Shown in pieces: positions 10,370 through 22,763 of a stretch of 64,000 nucleotides of DNA. Numbering within the stretch: the stretch's first letter is position 1; the number at the start of each line of letters is the position of its first letter. The notes below the pieces were generated by a model, which did no database searches, was not told where the DNA came from, and saw nothing but the letters and a program-made list of their open reading frames with translations. The stretch lies in contig JARZZO010000002.1 in the NCBI GenBank assembly GCA_030544215.1, positions 26,101,395 through 26,165,394 of the forward strand. The letters are read 5' to 3'. The position numbers were made by a program, and so were the translations under genes. Origin of the DNA: Zantedeschia hybrid cultivar. Its lineage: Eukaryota; Streptophyta; Magnoliopsida; Alismatales; Araceae.

Positions 10370-12982
10370 GGCATGGAGCTAATGCCGGAGAGTTTGTGTT
10401 TGCAGCTTGTGAAAAAGATGGAAATACAACATATGGTAATGAATGTTGCAGTGGAGGAATTTGCAAAAAGAAGAAGGCTCTTATTGCTGGTATGTAATTT
10501 ATAACGGAAATGTAACTTTTGCTGGTGATGCTTTAAGACTACCATAAGGTAATGCTTGATTGGTAATGCCCCATTTAGCAGCACTATGAACGGAGTAGAG
10601 GGCTCAGATTTGTTGAATAAGGAAATGCCATTGATGCATACAGAATCATCATCGTCGTCAAAGCCTTATCCCAATCAGCTACATGAATCCTGTCCTACCA
10701 TTTTAAATGATCTATATCACATTTTAGGCCTTCAATGGTCATTCTACCTTCTTCCACTTGAATCTGATCACACCTTCTGTGTGGCACTGAACTTGGACAA
10801 TGGTGCACATGATTAATCATCTGAGTTATTCTACCATATCCATAATACACGTTCATGCCGAATCTTATCCTTCCCAGTCTTTCCGCACATCTCATCATCC
10901 TTATTTCTACAACAAACATCAATTTACTGTTTAAGGTAGTTATCTAATGAAAGAAATTCAATTATTATTTCAGGAAAGTAAGCCATCCCAAATTTGCTAC
11001 TCATCAAAGTAAAAAAATAAAAATGAAAATGAAAAAAATATGAAAAACGATATTATTCTTCTCCAGAATCAATAGATGGAGCTGCAATTTACCAGATCTA
11101 CAGAGTACAGCATTCCTCTTCATTATTTTCCTTCTTTTTCTTCGTCTGCCACTCTAATGTTGAAACTTTTCTTAGCAGCGCAGGTAGTATGATGTTCAGG
11201 ACATCCATAACCAAAACACACTTTTTTTAATGTAAATAACATTTGTTCATTTTATTAGACACTTTGCATCTTGACCAACTGATTTCTCCTTTTGAAGGGT
11301 AACACAAGGCTTCATTTAACCACATCATGGTAGGGTCCGTCACCAGATTACCAGCTACTTTTGAGATACTATATTGCAGCATGTGGTTGAGTCAATGACC
11401 TTTGTCATGCATCATAATAAATTCCATGTATCTTCATCAACCCCCATTACTTGTAAATTTTGGAGCATTGATGATTGGATACACATCCAATTTTTCCCCT
11501 GGTCTTTGTAGGAAGAATGGTTTCTGCACCGTCGCCTCCTTGCATTGCTCATATTTTTAAGTTTTCGCCATCAATTACTTCTGTCACCGATGCTTACAAT
11601 ATTCTAATCGAAGTATCAGACCAACCTGTTTTTTCTTCATTTCTTTTATTTGGAAAGTTGATGCTACAACATATTCGTAAGTCACATTAACGTGACGCCA
11701 TTTGTCAGATTTATATTGGGGCATTAGATGTATTCTTCTATTGTTGCATTCCTGTCTGTGCAGTTAGTTTGGTTACTTTGTGAGGGTATCAACAGCGAAG
11801 TTTAAATTTAGTTTATTTTTGTTTTATGTTCAATTGATTCTGTTTGTTTTCCTGTGTATTTAAATTGTTTCTGTTTGCTTTCCTGTGTATTAACTCCTGT
11901 GTGGGACATACTTGTGGTTTTTTTCGCAAATAGGAGTGCTCGTTTGTGTTTCCTTCATTGCTGCTGTGGCTGGATTTTGTGCTTTCTTAAGGTGCCCCAT
12001 CAAGGCAAAAGGTTGGGAGCTGGATCTCGCTCGTCTCTCAAATACCATTGGGAAGACATGTCAGACAAAAGTATATACATACGAAGAGCTCAGTGAAGCC
12101 ACAGGACGATTTGAGGAAAGTAAGAGTCTGGTTGACAGTGCCGATGGAGCTATCCATGTTGGATCGTTACCTGATGGGTCCCATGTAGCAGTGCAGAAAA
12201 TAAGATGTGAAACTGAACGAGACCTAGTGCAAGTCCTAAACAGAGTGGGATTTCTGTCACAAATTTCACATAGAAACATTGCCCGCACCTTAGGCTGTTG
12301 TGTTGCCTCAAGTAATACGCTACTGTTGGTGCATGAGTACTCTGCAAATGGGACATTGGAGGAACTTTTGCAGAAAGGGAGGGGCATCCTTTTAAGCTGG
12401 TTTCATCGTATCAGTATCGCTACAGAAGTAGCAAACGTCTTGGCATACTTGCAATTCGACGTCCGCCCTCCTATCTACATCCATAACCTGAAATCCAGTG
12501 ACATACTTGTTGACATGGACTACTCTGTTAAAATCAGTGCTTTCAAGTTCTCCAAGACCAGATTCGGTGATGGGTTCTGCTCATATATAGTTTCCCAGGA
12601 TTCACATGACATGCACAACTTTGGGCTCCTCCTAATGGAGATGATCACTGGTTCAAGAGGCGGAAATCTCCCACAGATGGTCTTGCCCAGATTGAGTGAC
12701 GGGAGTTTGATTGAGATTGTGGACCCATGCCTTCGCTTCTATGAACAGACGCCAGGTTTGTACGAACAAGTAGAAAGCGTGGCGTGCCTTGCTGAGCGGT
12801 GCCTGTTAAGTGGACGTAAAGATGAGTTCTCTATTTTGGAGGTTGCCAAGGACCTCGGACGCTTGATGAAACAGCACATAGATAGTATTAGCACAGTAGG
12901 TCCCGAACTGGAGCAGACCCTTTCAGACTCGGGCCTTCTTCAGATGATATCAAGGTCCCCTGATTCTATGTATATACCCTGA
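10370..12982 (+). CDS. Receptor-like pseudokinase, 3' exons (At2g46850-like)
   Basis: Two exons join in phase 1. Exon 10370-10489 encodes a Cys-rich extracellular juxtamembrane piece (...CEKDGNTTYGNECCSGGIC...). It ends at GT, and the next exon, 11934-12982, starts after TTTTTCGCAAATAG. The second exon encodes a membrane span (VLVCVSFIAAVAGFCAFL), a short basic segment and a kinase-like domain ending in TGA at 12980. The fold is kinase, but the catalytic HRD is replaced by HNL (IHNLKSSDIL) and DFG by AFK, and the Gly loop is degenerate, so phosphotransfer is unlikely. The closest family I know is the probably inactive receptor-like kinase At2g46850. The N-terminal exons, expected to hold a GUB_WAK ectodomain, are not in 8583-10369, so they are either left of the window or lost. 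If they lie to the left, the Copia element sits in an intron of this gene. Confidence 0.75.
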
Positions 12983-14180
12983 GAAGGTTCACGAACATGT
13001 GCACTACAACTTCAGAAATTTCGAGTTTAAGTTTCAAGTTGTGTCTCGGAACCTGAAATATGTATTACATAAATCCTGTCCATCCGCAAAAAGGTATCCC
13101 TGTATGCACTGTGAGTTCTTTACTTTAACCTTTTGTGTTGCTCTCTTTTAATTCGTAATTAACTGTGAGGCCAACATCAGACATCAGAAACTTCATTTAC
13201 ATATTGGTGTATGCTCCCGAAGTGGAAAAGCAACATGTATCATCATAACTTATAAATTGTTCTAGATGTACCTTCAGCAAAAATGGCAAAACGGAAGATG
13301 CAATCAAAAGTTACTTCTTTGAACAGGATCATTGGGCATCAAACTTTTGAGGGAAAGGGAGAGAGAGTGCTCTAGTAGAGACCTCAACTGATGATCTTCC
13401 TTCTTAACGGTGGGTAACCTATCCTTAGCTCCTGTTTGACAACATAATAAGTAGATAGAATAGGAGGTTATCTAGTTATCGGTATTAATATATTATTTGA
13501 CAATTGAAACGTTCCAGAAGTCAAGTACTTTATCAAGGGTAGAATAATTGGGTGATTTCTATTTTGAGTCTTCTCTAAAATAAAAGAAAAGAGGTTAGAT
13601 GTCTCATCCCCATGCTAAAAACCAATTCTTTATTCTTATCATCTGTTGTGAAACAAGAAATTGATGAATGAGAAAATAACCTATTTATGAAAGGATTCTC
13701 TTCTCTACATTTATTATATTGCTGAAGAGGAACTTAAATTCTTATTTTAATTATATGTGGAGCTGCCAACAGTGTCCACTGTCTTGAAAGGAAATGCACA
13801 TAGAAAAAAGGAATTTTTACATGAATAATTCTGTTAGATTTTATTTATGTAAAAATATTATTTAAAATTATAATATCATCGGTATCTTTCTTAAAAGGAA
13901 GAATAGTAGGATTGTCCTTTTTAATGTTATGAATATCTCTCATGGAGTAGCATAAATTTATGTATGTATTTCATGCAATATCAAAAGGAAAATTGGTGAT
14001 TTTTTAAGTATATTAATGATATTATGATTGTGAAGAGAAATTTTACCCAAGTAAATTTTTTGTAGACTTCTTTTGTTTAAAACCTTAAAAAGCTTGTGGC
14101 AAGTAAAAAAATTCATCTATGATAAAGAAGGGTAAAGTTTGACACACGATGGGCTATGCAGATATTTTTACTTCAAGTCC
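12983..14180. other. 3' flank of the pseudokinase gene, AT-rich intergenic
   Basis: No coding stretch or clear repeat boundary. The first 100-300 bases are presumably the 3' UTR. No single polyadenylation site stands out. Confidence 0.4.
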
Positions 14181-14399
14181 TTGATTGAAGAGTAATACTT
14201 GTTGCACTGCATGTAATGCAGAATTGTATAGAGTGCAACTTAATTGTTTTATTTTTTAAACTTTTTTTAAGGATCGGGTTCATCATATTTGACATGTTCA
14301 TACAACTCTACCTCTACTCGAACAATTTAAAAAACTTTCAAAAAATCAAAAATCGAACCCCAACGAATAATGAAAAAATATCATTAATGGGTCAAGCTT

Positions 14400-16090
14400 A
14401 ATAAAATTGGCTCGGTTTTTTAATTTTAATTTTTTTTTAATCGTCCGATTAGAGATCAAGTTACATGGACATGTCAGACATGATTGACCTGTTAACATTA
14501 TGTACGGCTTACAAGTCAATCAAATATAATCTTGTTCAATTATTTTTAATAGTAATATATTCATTGTGTAAATCGAATTATATTTGTTATTTTAATTATT
14601 AACAATATTCGTATCATAGTGAAGTCCGTGAATATTTGTAATAATTGTCAGATTATGATGAGATCATAATAATGAGACTGATAACTTATAAACATACACT
14701 CTTAATTGTTCTTGGTCGAAAGATATTTCAAAAGTATATCAAATATTCGATAAGACTAGTACAAGTTGCTCTAGCTCATGTAATGAGGGTGATTGGTCTC
14801 ATAGTTACTTGTGTGGAGACATTATGGCCAACTGATAGGTATTCATTGGTAAATAGGTTCATTAAACTGATCCTACTTAGATCGTTGGATGATAATATAC
14901 TCAATTGTCAACTAACTTGAGCCAACGTCATAGTAGCGTTGATGGTCTTTAGATCTGAGGCACCAAAGACATCTTGTCAGTAGACTTTTGGGCTTTGACC
15001 TTAACTAATAGATTCTTAACCACGAGGTCCTAAAAAGTGTCAAGTGATCAAGTTTAGTAGAAGACTTTCGAAGTTGATTGCCTATAGAATAAGGAATCAT
15101 TCACTCTCAATCAATAGAAGGAGAATGCTCTAGATAAGATGCGTGGGAGTCTTTGACCAAGACGGGCATTTTATCAGAAAAAGAGTTTTCTAATATCGTT
15201 TAGCGTCATTCAATACAAGTGAGTTGATCGATTAGGGTTTAACAGTTGATTATGTCCTAAGTTGATTCGAGAGCGTTGTACGAATAAAAGATTATATCAA
15301 CACAGTAACTGATGACGTAAAAATTCTTTGAGTGAGTTGTTGAATCTCATTACCTTTTGGGATCATGCAATGTTATTTGGCACTCAACTTAATAGAAAAT
15401 CCAGCCATTTATCATAAGCTGATAATTCGATTAAATAATTAATTAATATATAATATTAATTAATTACTAAGAGCCAATAAGTTGTTATTGGGCTTAACGG
15501 GTCAAAAATTGGATTGGTACTTAAGCCTAGAGGGTAACATGCAATAAATCTTAATCGGTGATTTTTTAGTAGTTTTTATATTAATCCAGATACTTTTGTG
15601 AAAAATTGCTCGAATTAATATAAATGTGCACCATACAAGAACCCTAGGCCAAGCTCGAGGATTCTTCTAGAGTAGGCCACCCCCTCTCTCTCTCCTCATC
15701 CTTTGTACGCCCACATAGCCGACGCTTGGACTTTGTCGCTTCGTCGTCTTTGACTCTCACTCTTCGGGAAATCACCACCTTTATACCGCGGGCACCATCG
15801 TGGCGCAAGAACGTCGGCGAATGCACCGATCCAAACGAAGGAGCGAAGACAATCCGCCAACAGGAGAATCACATAGATACAGTTGGAGGCTGGACATCTA
15901 TGCAGCTAGTGACATCGCTCCATCGGAACAACACGAACACGGATCCGAATCTGCGCAAGGTGATACTCGGTCACCGATTTTCTTCTAATTTTATTAAAAT
16001 GGATCAGTGAAGGTAGGTTATTTAATTTTAATTTGTTGTTTTCGTTGCGTTTATGTGATCCCCGCCTAATCCTTACAAGGCTTGATCTTA
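14400..16090. mobile_element. Possible decayed LTR-retrotransposon remnant
   Basis: The texture matches noncoding 3' and LTR regions of old plant Copia elements: AT-rich at first, then a CT-rich leader-like patch near 15660-15720, then a GC-richer open patch at 15726-16010. I find no matching LTR pair, target duplication or pol motif in this window, so this rests on general appearance. Confidence 0.25.
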
Positions 16091-16097
16091 GTTTTTC

Positions 16098-16125
16098 AAA
16101 ATAAATAAATAAATAAATAATAAAA
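16098..16125 (+). repeat. AAAT microsatellite
   Basis: Short run of about six AAAT units ending in an A-rich tract. Confidence 0.8.
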
Positions 16126-19100
16126 AATAGACTACACCATGCACCGCTCGCGACGCAACAAGTATTACTTGTGTAAGATCCCAGAAGTAAGAATCATTAT
16201 TTTTATTATTGCTCTCATTCACATTTTTTCATTCATGCTCCTATTGTTAAGTAACTTTGAATGGTAAAACTAGAGAATCTCTCACTCCCATCTCATTTCC
16301 TTGTTGTTCCATGCCCTCTTCATGCTTCTAAGTTGAGACTCACATAGGTCAGTCATAATTTTCTAATGCTTGAATAAATTAAGTCATTGAGCAAATAACC
16401 CTATAGAATCTCATATATGCATAAACCAACCTGTATTAGACATTTATGTAGGAAACTCCTTAACTTTATTTTCATTCTGAAGTAAGTCCTAATTCATGAG
16501 TGGCCTAAGTGATGGTATACTTTACAATATGGAATTCTCTACATATGCAATGATTATATAGGAGGTTTTTTTTTCTTGCATGTACACATTTTACAAAGAG
16601 TTCTTTTGCTTAATGATATGGGGCCTTCACATGCAATGATTATATAGTTTTTTTTACACATACATTTTACATAGAGTTCCCTGCATTATGAGATTATTTA
16701 GGGGACTATTTGCTAAAATCCTATAAATTAATTTCGTCGACTCAATGGTGATGGTCACACTTGTGAGTCCGTTACCTTATTTATAGAAAAGTGGATATGG
16801 AACCCCAATGGACTGGGGGAAACAAAACAATACACATAAGGTAATAATTGATACCGAAGAAGTTGAACATCATTGAAGAAAGGGCCTAGTGTGTGCTAGA
16901 GGATCTAGAAGTGAGTCTCTTGTGGAGGGGAAGAGGCCTCCTCTATAGCGGTAACTTAGGGACTCGCAGACAAAGTTGCATCTTTAAGTAGTTGAAATTA
17001 GAATGGCTCGAAAGTGTATGTCAATGAAGGATATACAGATGACGCAAAATATCTCGAGCACCTCCATTGAAGACCAAAATCCTTGATGGAGATCTTTTCA
17101 GAGCAAGTATAATCTACCAGATCTGAGTCAGAAGGGTGCCCAACTTGAGGACAACTGGAAGCATCCCGACAATAGGAAGGGTGGAGGTAGGGGAAGGAAA
17201 AAATAAAACACAAGGCAGCTATGATATAGTTGGGGAGTTGAGCTCTGATGAGGGGGAAAGCATCAGAGAAGAAATTGCTAAGGGGACAAAAGTGGGAAGG
17301 CATGCCTTACCAAACAAAATAAGGGGGAAGGTAAGAGGGTGAAGGGTTAAAAAAGGATATTAAAGAAGACAAGGAGGCTCGGAAGGGGGAAGAAGAAGAG
17401 GTAAGTGGGAGGACGGGGAGGGGCAATGGGGCAAGCGCAAAAGGGGAGGAAGGGGGAAGGACAAGGCATATCTAAGGGAAGGAGGTGGTTTGTTGGTTGG
17501 GGTGGGGGGGGGGAAGCTCTATGGGAGACTCCCCCTTCCTAAACGTTTGCCACACGGGGTGGCACAAGGTTTATTGAGGACGACAATCAGTCTGCTAGAC
17601 TTGGTGAGAGAGATGGGGTTTCAAAGCCTAGTTCATTTAAATTTTCGTTATAATTTTTGACTTTGGTACTTTTCAATCTCCACCTATTTGGCTAAATGAA
17701 ATTAGATTTTAAAAATTATGTAATTAGTGTTTGAGCGTTTTTTTACTCAAAATATATATATTTTTCATCTCAAAACAACTCATCTACTATCATCCGCTAA
17801 CAATCTTTGGTTGTTACATGTGAAGCCTGCCGCCTTCATCTTTCTCATGCTTCCTCATCACCCTTTTTATCTCGGCAACACAAGCCACTTGGATCATCTG
17901 GCCTCTCCCACCAGCACTTATCTTCATCAAACAATTGCTTTGATCTGGCATGTATTGCATGCATCTGCTATTCCCCAAGCTGTAGATCTGCTTGGCAACT
18001 GCCTTTAGAGCAACAAAGAGATAGGAGGGGAAAAAAGAAGATGGAAGAGAATACATGATGCTAAAAGTGGTGGGGGTTGGGTAGATTGCCGAATGATACG
18101 CTTATGTTTTACTCTGATAGAAACCTGCAGTCTTGGAAGGAAGATGAACAGAGAAGTCCATGGAGGAAAGAGAAAGACAAGCGAATGGGAGAGGTCCATG
18201 AATAGAATAAGACATGCATAGGCTAATAGACCCACAAGAGTTACCTTTGCACTCAAGCTTTTCTATGAGTAAAACAACTAACGAAGTGTTTTTTTTTTTT
18301 TTTTTCCTAAGAGAGTTATTCATAGAGTAGTGAACTCTTTTTTAAAAATTAGAAAGGTGCTACCAAATGGGTTCCACTTGCTACTTTCTCCCTAAAATAA
18401 AATTTTAGTGAGAAAACGTCTAAAAAAACATAACCCAACACCCTATAAATCCATCAACCATGTACAAAGTGAAAGTATGAGATTCCAAAAATTACATTGA
18501 TCTCAAAAAACAAAAAAAAGATTCCAAAAATTACGTGTGCTGGTAATCATTTTGCAAGCCTTTTAAATTTAACAAAAAACTTCAACCATAAGGCTAAGTC
18601 TTACTGTTTAGTAAGTAAAGTTAAACATTCTCATTGAATAAGCTATAAATCACCTTTTAATTGAAAAATAATTGAAACTTAGAGAGGATGGTGGAACTCT
18701 GTCTATATAGATGCAATCATGCAAGCCATAAGCATTTTAGAGTCATTTCCAAACACGTCCCTTATCATCTAAAATCTTCAAAAAAATTTAGAAAATCTGA
18801 TGTATTCTCTTCATTTTTATTTTTTTTTGTCAAATAATCCAGTTAACTAGGTAGGATGGCCTCTACTTTGAAGAGCAGAGTTTAAAACCATCTACAAGCG
18901 AAAAAATCTCCATTTTTTTAGGGACGAATTTATGCAAAGAAAGTTGTTTAAAGGGGTGAGCATCGCAGTCAAAAACCCATCTGCGCAAAACCGGCGGGAT
19001 CGATCCTTTGCCTCTCCACATGCACATGGCGGGTGAGGTGTCCAACAGGATAATGGGAACGTTTTCTCTACACTACCAGAGCTTAATGTGAGTACATCAA

Positions 19101-20400
19101 AAGATATCTACTCATTAGTTAAGCCAAAAATGTTACTCTGCGGCAAGTGTTCTGGTTGCTCAGCATCTTAAGGGTTAAAATCCCTAATTAATAGTGAAAA
19201 GTAGGGTGTTTCTGTTATCAACATTTCTCTGAAAAATAAAAATTATGAAAAGTATTTTTTTGAAAATAAAAATTACGGAAAGTAGGATCACGGTAAATAT
19301 TTTTTTTATAGGGGAGGTGATGAAGTAAACCTCAGAGAAAAAGAGAATATTATGGGAATATGGACATCCCAACTAACTTTTACTTGCATTTGTAAAATTT
19401 GTGAAAGTTAGTTGAGAAAATATTTCTCAAAGAAAGTTTTGAAAATACAAACATCTTGTAAGACGCTAAGGGATGAGAACAATCGTAGAGGTTGATTGAA
19501 GTAATTATTTATTATTTTATTGTAAATTCAATTGTAGCCATCTGATCAAGTGCATGAGAAAAGAACTTTTAATAAATTAAAAATAAGAAAAACAAAAAAA
19601 ATTACTTCATTACTTCCTAACATTATTCTCATCCTTTGGAATCTTAATTTTCATTATCAAATAAGTGGATTAGACATCCAAAAGTATTATACAGCTAGAC
19701 TGCACAGCCTCATAGTAACATTCCTCTTAGTTTCTCTTCAAAAAAGGGAAAAACATTCCTCTTAGTTAAGTTCATCGTCCATTTGGTGGACCTCTTTTTA
19801 ATGCACGCAATAAATCCTCACACAATACATCCTCTTTTTAGTTGGGATGGCATAGCCTACAACAATGGGAACTCAACCTTCTCTAATGAGCCCCTTGCAC
19901 CTAGTATAGTCCTTTGTCAATGTTAAACCTGATTCCTTTTGCAATAAGAATTCACCGACACGACAAGTCACGCGTAATCGCGACGGCTACATAATCGAAG
20001 TGTGATTGAGGAGATCCAATCGGATGGAGTCGCAACCAACTACCAACCTGACATGGCTCCATCTTTAATCCGTAATTTAAAAGACTTTACAAACTATGTT
20101 GCTCCTCTCGATACCTTCGAGTAGTCAAGATTTAGTGAAAAACCTAAGTCACATTTTTTTGGTCGTGACAGGGCTCGCGCAACAAAAGTCCTACCTTTTG
20201 TGTAGAAATACATGAGCACTGATATAAGTACATATGACCTACTTCACCCTGGCATGCCTATAACTGGGGAGCCAACGAATAGGGGCAGCCAAAAATTTCA
20301 AATTCCCACTTCGTCTTCCCCTCCACTGCGCAACCACAGTACTACACCGCCCCCACCACAGGGAATTAAAACCCACATTAAATGCCCCGGTTCATCTGAA
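16126..20400. other. Intergenic DNA upstream of DCL1
   Basis: About 4 kb without a supported gene. It includes a purine-rich stretch at 17300-17520 with a G run near 17500, a poly-T run at 18290-18306, a repeated GATTCCAAAAATTAC (18480 and 18522), and a perfect 11-bp inverted repeat at 19370-19380/19404-19414. All open frames here are short and of low complexity. Confidence 0.5.
19370..19414. repeat. Perfect 11-bp inverted repeat
   Basis: CAACTAACTTT at 19370-19380 is the exact reverse complement of 19404-19414, with a 23-base spacer. It could be part of a small MITE or fold as a stem-loop; no target duplication was identified. Confidence 0.6.
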
Positions 20401-20639
20401 ACGGAAGGCGCGCCCGGCTGGCGCTCTGCAGAGCCCCTGCACTGCACTGCACTGCCCTGTACTCGGCGCGTGCGACTGCACCTGCAGACGGAGGAAGGAC
20501 AGAAGTTAACTGTTCAAAAGAGAAGGAACCCCTTCCGGGCTCCCTCGAGCGCTGTGGCCCATGGCGCCCATCCGCGCATCGACTTTAAACCCCGGCACGT
20601 GCGAGGTCGGATTTCCCGGGCGGCGGTCGAATCCCACAC

Positions 20640-20780
20640 GCGCGAAGTGGCACCGCCCAAACCCTAACCATCGCCCCCTCCCACCCCACCAGCCGCGATT
20701 CCCTCGGGTCGCATCCCGACAGAATTAGCCTCCCAGTGGCCGTATATATTCCCACCCTCGCTCGGTCTTTGGCGTCCGGA
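20640..20780 (+). promoter_or_regulatory. DCL1: Likely core promoter of DCL1
   Basis: A GC-rich patch holds a telo-box-like AAACCCTAA at 20659-20667 and a TATATAT box at 20743-20749. Transcription would start roughly 30 bases later, about 20775. The assignment rests on position upstream of DCL1 and on these two motifs only. Confidence 0.55.
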
Positions 20781-21635
20781 CCTCTGGTCTTCGTCTTTTC
20801 TGTGTCTACACTTGCCGCTGGACACGCGAAGATAGCCCAGTGCCAGTGCCAGAGACGCGGCAGGGTGTTAAAGCACTGGCCTTTAGATTAGATAGATAGA
20901 TGGAAAGGGGAAGAAGAAGAAGATCTGCATCTCTCTGAACCACTTTAGCATCTGGGTAGTTGTTGTTGTTGTGGTGTTGTCAACATAAAAGAAAAGCGAG
21001 GGATTTTTGGAGGAGAAAAGGCGGAGAGCAGAGAGGCGGAGGAGCCAAGAAGGGGGGAAGGATCGGGGAGGGGGAGGTGAAAAGGCGTAGTCGCGTTGAT
21101 AGACCGTCGAAGAATCTCCTCTTTTCGTTCTGGAATATTTGCAATAATAACAGGAGGGGTTGGGCGACGGGAGGGGGGACGCAACGCAAGCGTATCTCCC
21201 TCTCCTTTCCTTGCCGGAACAGTAGGGATAAGAAGGGCAGGAGAGGAGGGGAGGGGAAGCCCCGAGGGCGCGCCGGGAGAGCTCCCCCCCTCCCCAAATC
21301 TCCCACCTTTCTTGTGCTTCGTACGGTCTATCTCCGCCCCTCCGCCGCAACAACTACAACTACGACTGCTACCGAGGGCTTCTTCTTCTTCTCCTCTCCC
21401 TCTATTTATTTATTTGTTTATTCCCGTTGGTTTTGTTGGTTTGGGTTGTCGCAGTGTCTTCCACATCGCAAACTTCCCGAGTGTGGGTTTTGCACTCCTG
21501 TTTGTATTTTGGAGCACGAAAGATTGCCTTTTTATGTGCGGAAAGGATAAATTTTGAATCTTTTGTGGGTGTTTTCTTTTTCTGACTACTTGACAGGTGA
21601 GGAAGAGATAATTGGAAGAGGAGGGAGAGTTGGAA
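20775..21635 (+). other. DCL1: DCL1 5' untranslated region, possibly with an intron
   Basis: About 860 bases of purine- and pyrimidine-rich DNA between the proposed start site and the ATG. An acceptor-like TTTTTCTGACTACTTGACAG ends at 21597, directly before GTGAGGAAG, so the last part of a 5' UTR intron is plausible. I could not fix a donor. Overlapping open frames here are short and compositional. Confidence 0.45.
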
Positions 21636-22763
21636 ATGGGGGACGAGCAGCCGGCTTTGCCGGGTACTGCTCTTGGGGGGAGTGTAGGGGAAGCTCCCCC
21701 AAATGGCGTCCTCAGTGGCGGCCAGCAGCCAGCTTCTTACTGGTTCGACGCCTGTGAGGACGATGGCATGTGCGGCATCGATTTTGCGGACTTCGACCCT
21801 TTGATGGAGCCGGAGTCGGTGGTGGACTTCTCTGGTCAGGCAGCTGAGGAGGAGGACAGCTTCTTTAAGGAGATTGATCGCATCTTCGAGAGCATTAATG
21901 AGGCTATCTTTCAGCACTCCTCCACCAACCTGCCGCCGGGGGCAATGGTGCCTTCTCCAGCAGCTGTTGACGTGGAAGTGGATGGATTACTTGGACCACC
22001 ACCAGATTTAGCAGGGATTAATTCAAGGACACAGGAGAATGTTTGTGAAAATGGTACTCCTAAGGTGCATTGTGATGTTGGTGATAAGAAGAGGCCTGCA
22101 CATGTTTTGGACAGGGGGAGTGGGTGTTACAGTGGAGAGGGTGACAGGAGGGACAGGGATAGTGAGATGAGATACAGCAAGAAAGCACGCACCAATGGCG
22201 AAATAGAGAAGAGAGGATATTCAAATGGGCGGTATGAGCGTCCCCGGGATGCGCTTAGCAGAAGATGGGTGCGTGATTGGGAAGAGGGTGACCGTGGTCG
22301 TAGGAGAGAATTTGATCAAAGTAGGAGGGGAGAGTGGGAAGGGAGAGATAGGAGGGACAACAGAGACAGGGATTGGAGGGATAGTAGAGACAGGGATCGG
22401 AGGGACAGAGAAAACAGGGGTTATTGGGAAAGGGACCGATCTGGGAAAGTGATCTTCCGAGTTGGCTCATGGGAGAATAAAGAGGACAAGAAAATCAAGC
22501 AAGAAACCTTGGAGAGGGCTAAAAAGGCTGAGAAGGGAATGGAGGAGAAGAAAGAGAAGCCAACTGAGGAACAAGCTCGGAAGTACCAACTTGATGTTCT
22601 GGAGCAGGCAAAGAAGAAGAACACGATTGCATTTCTCGAGACTGGAGCTGGAAAAACACTTATAGCTGTTCTCCTTATAAAGAGTGTTTGTGATGAAATG
22701 CTTAATAGGAACAAGAAACTGCTCGCTATATTTTTGGTACCTAAAGTTCCCCTTGTATATCAG
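21636..22763 (+). CDS. DCL1: DCL1 exon 1: N-terminal region and helicase motif I
   Basis: Encodes residues 1-376. After an acidic region there are basic patches (KKRPAH, KKARTNG) and an Arg/Asp/Glu-rich low-complexity tract at about residues 200-270. The conserved EEQAR.YQLDVLEQAK block leads into Walker A ETGAGKT (335-341) and ends at VPLVYQ, before GTAAGA. Confidence 0.96.

Noticed and set aside
20212..20667. 151-codon ORF upstream of DCL1
   Set aside because: Lies in the GC-rich promoter region, has no recognisable content, and ends next to the TATA box.
20883..21557. Several overlapping ORFs on both strands in the DCL1 5' UTR
   Set aside because: Purine/pyrimidine tracts keep frames open; many lack an ATG start and show no domain.
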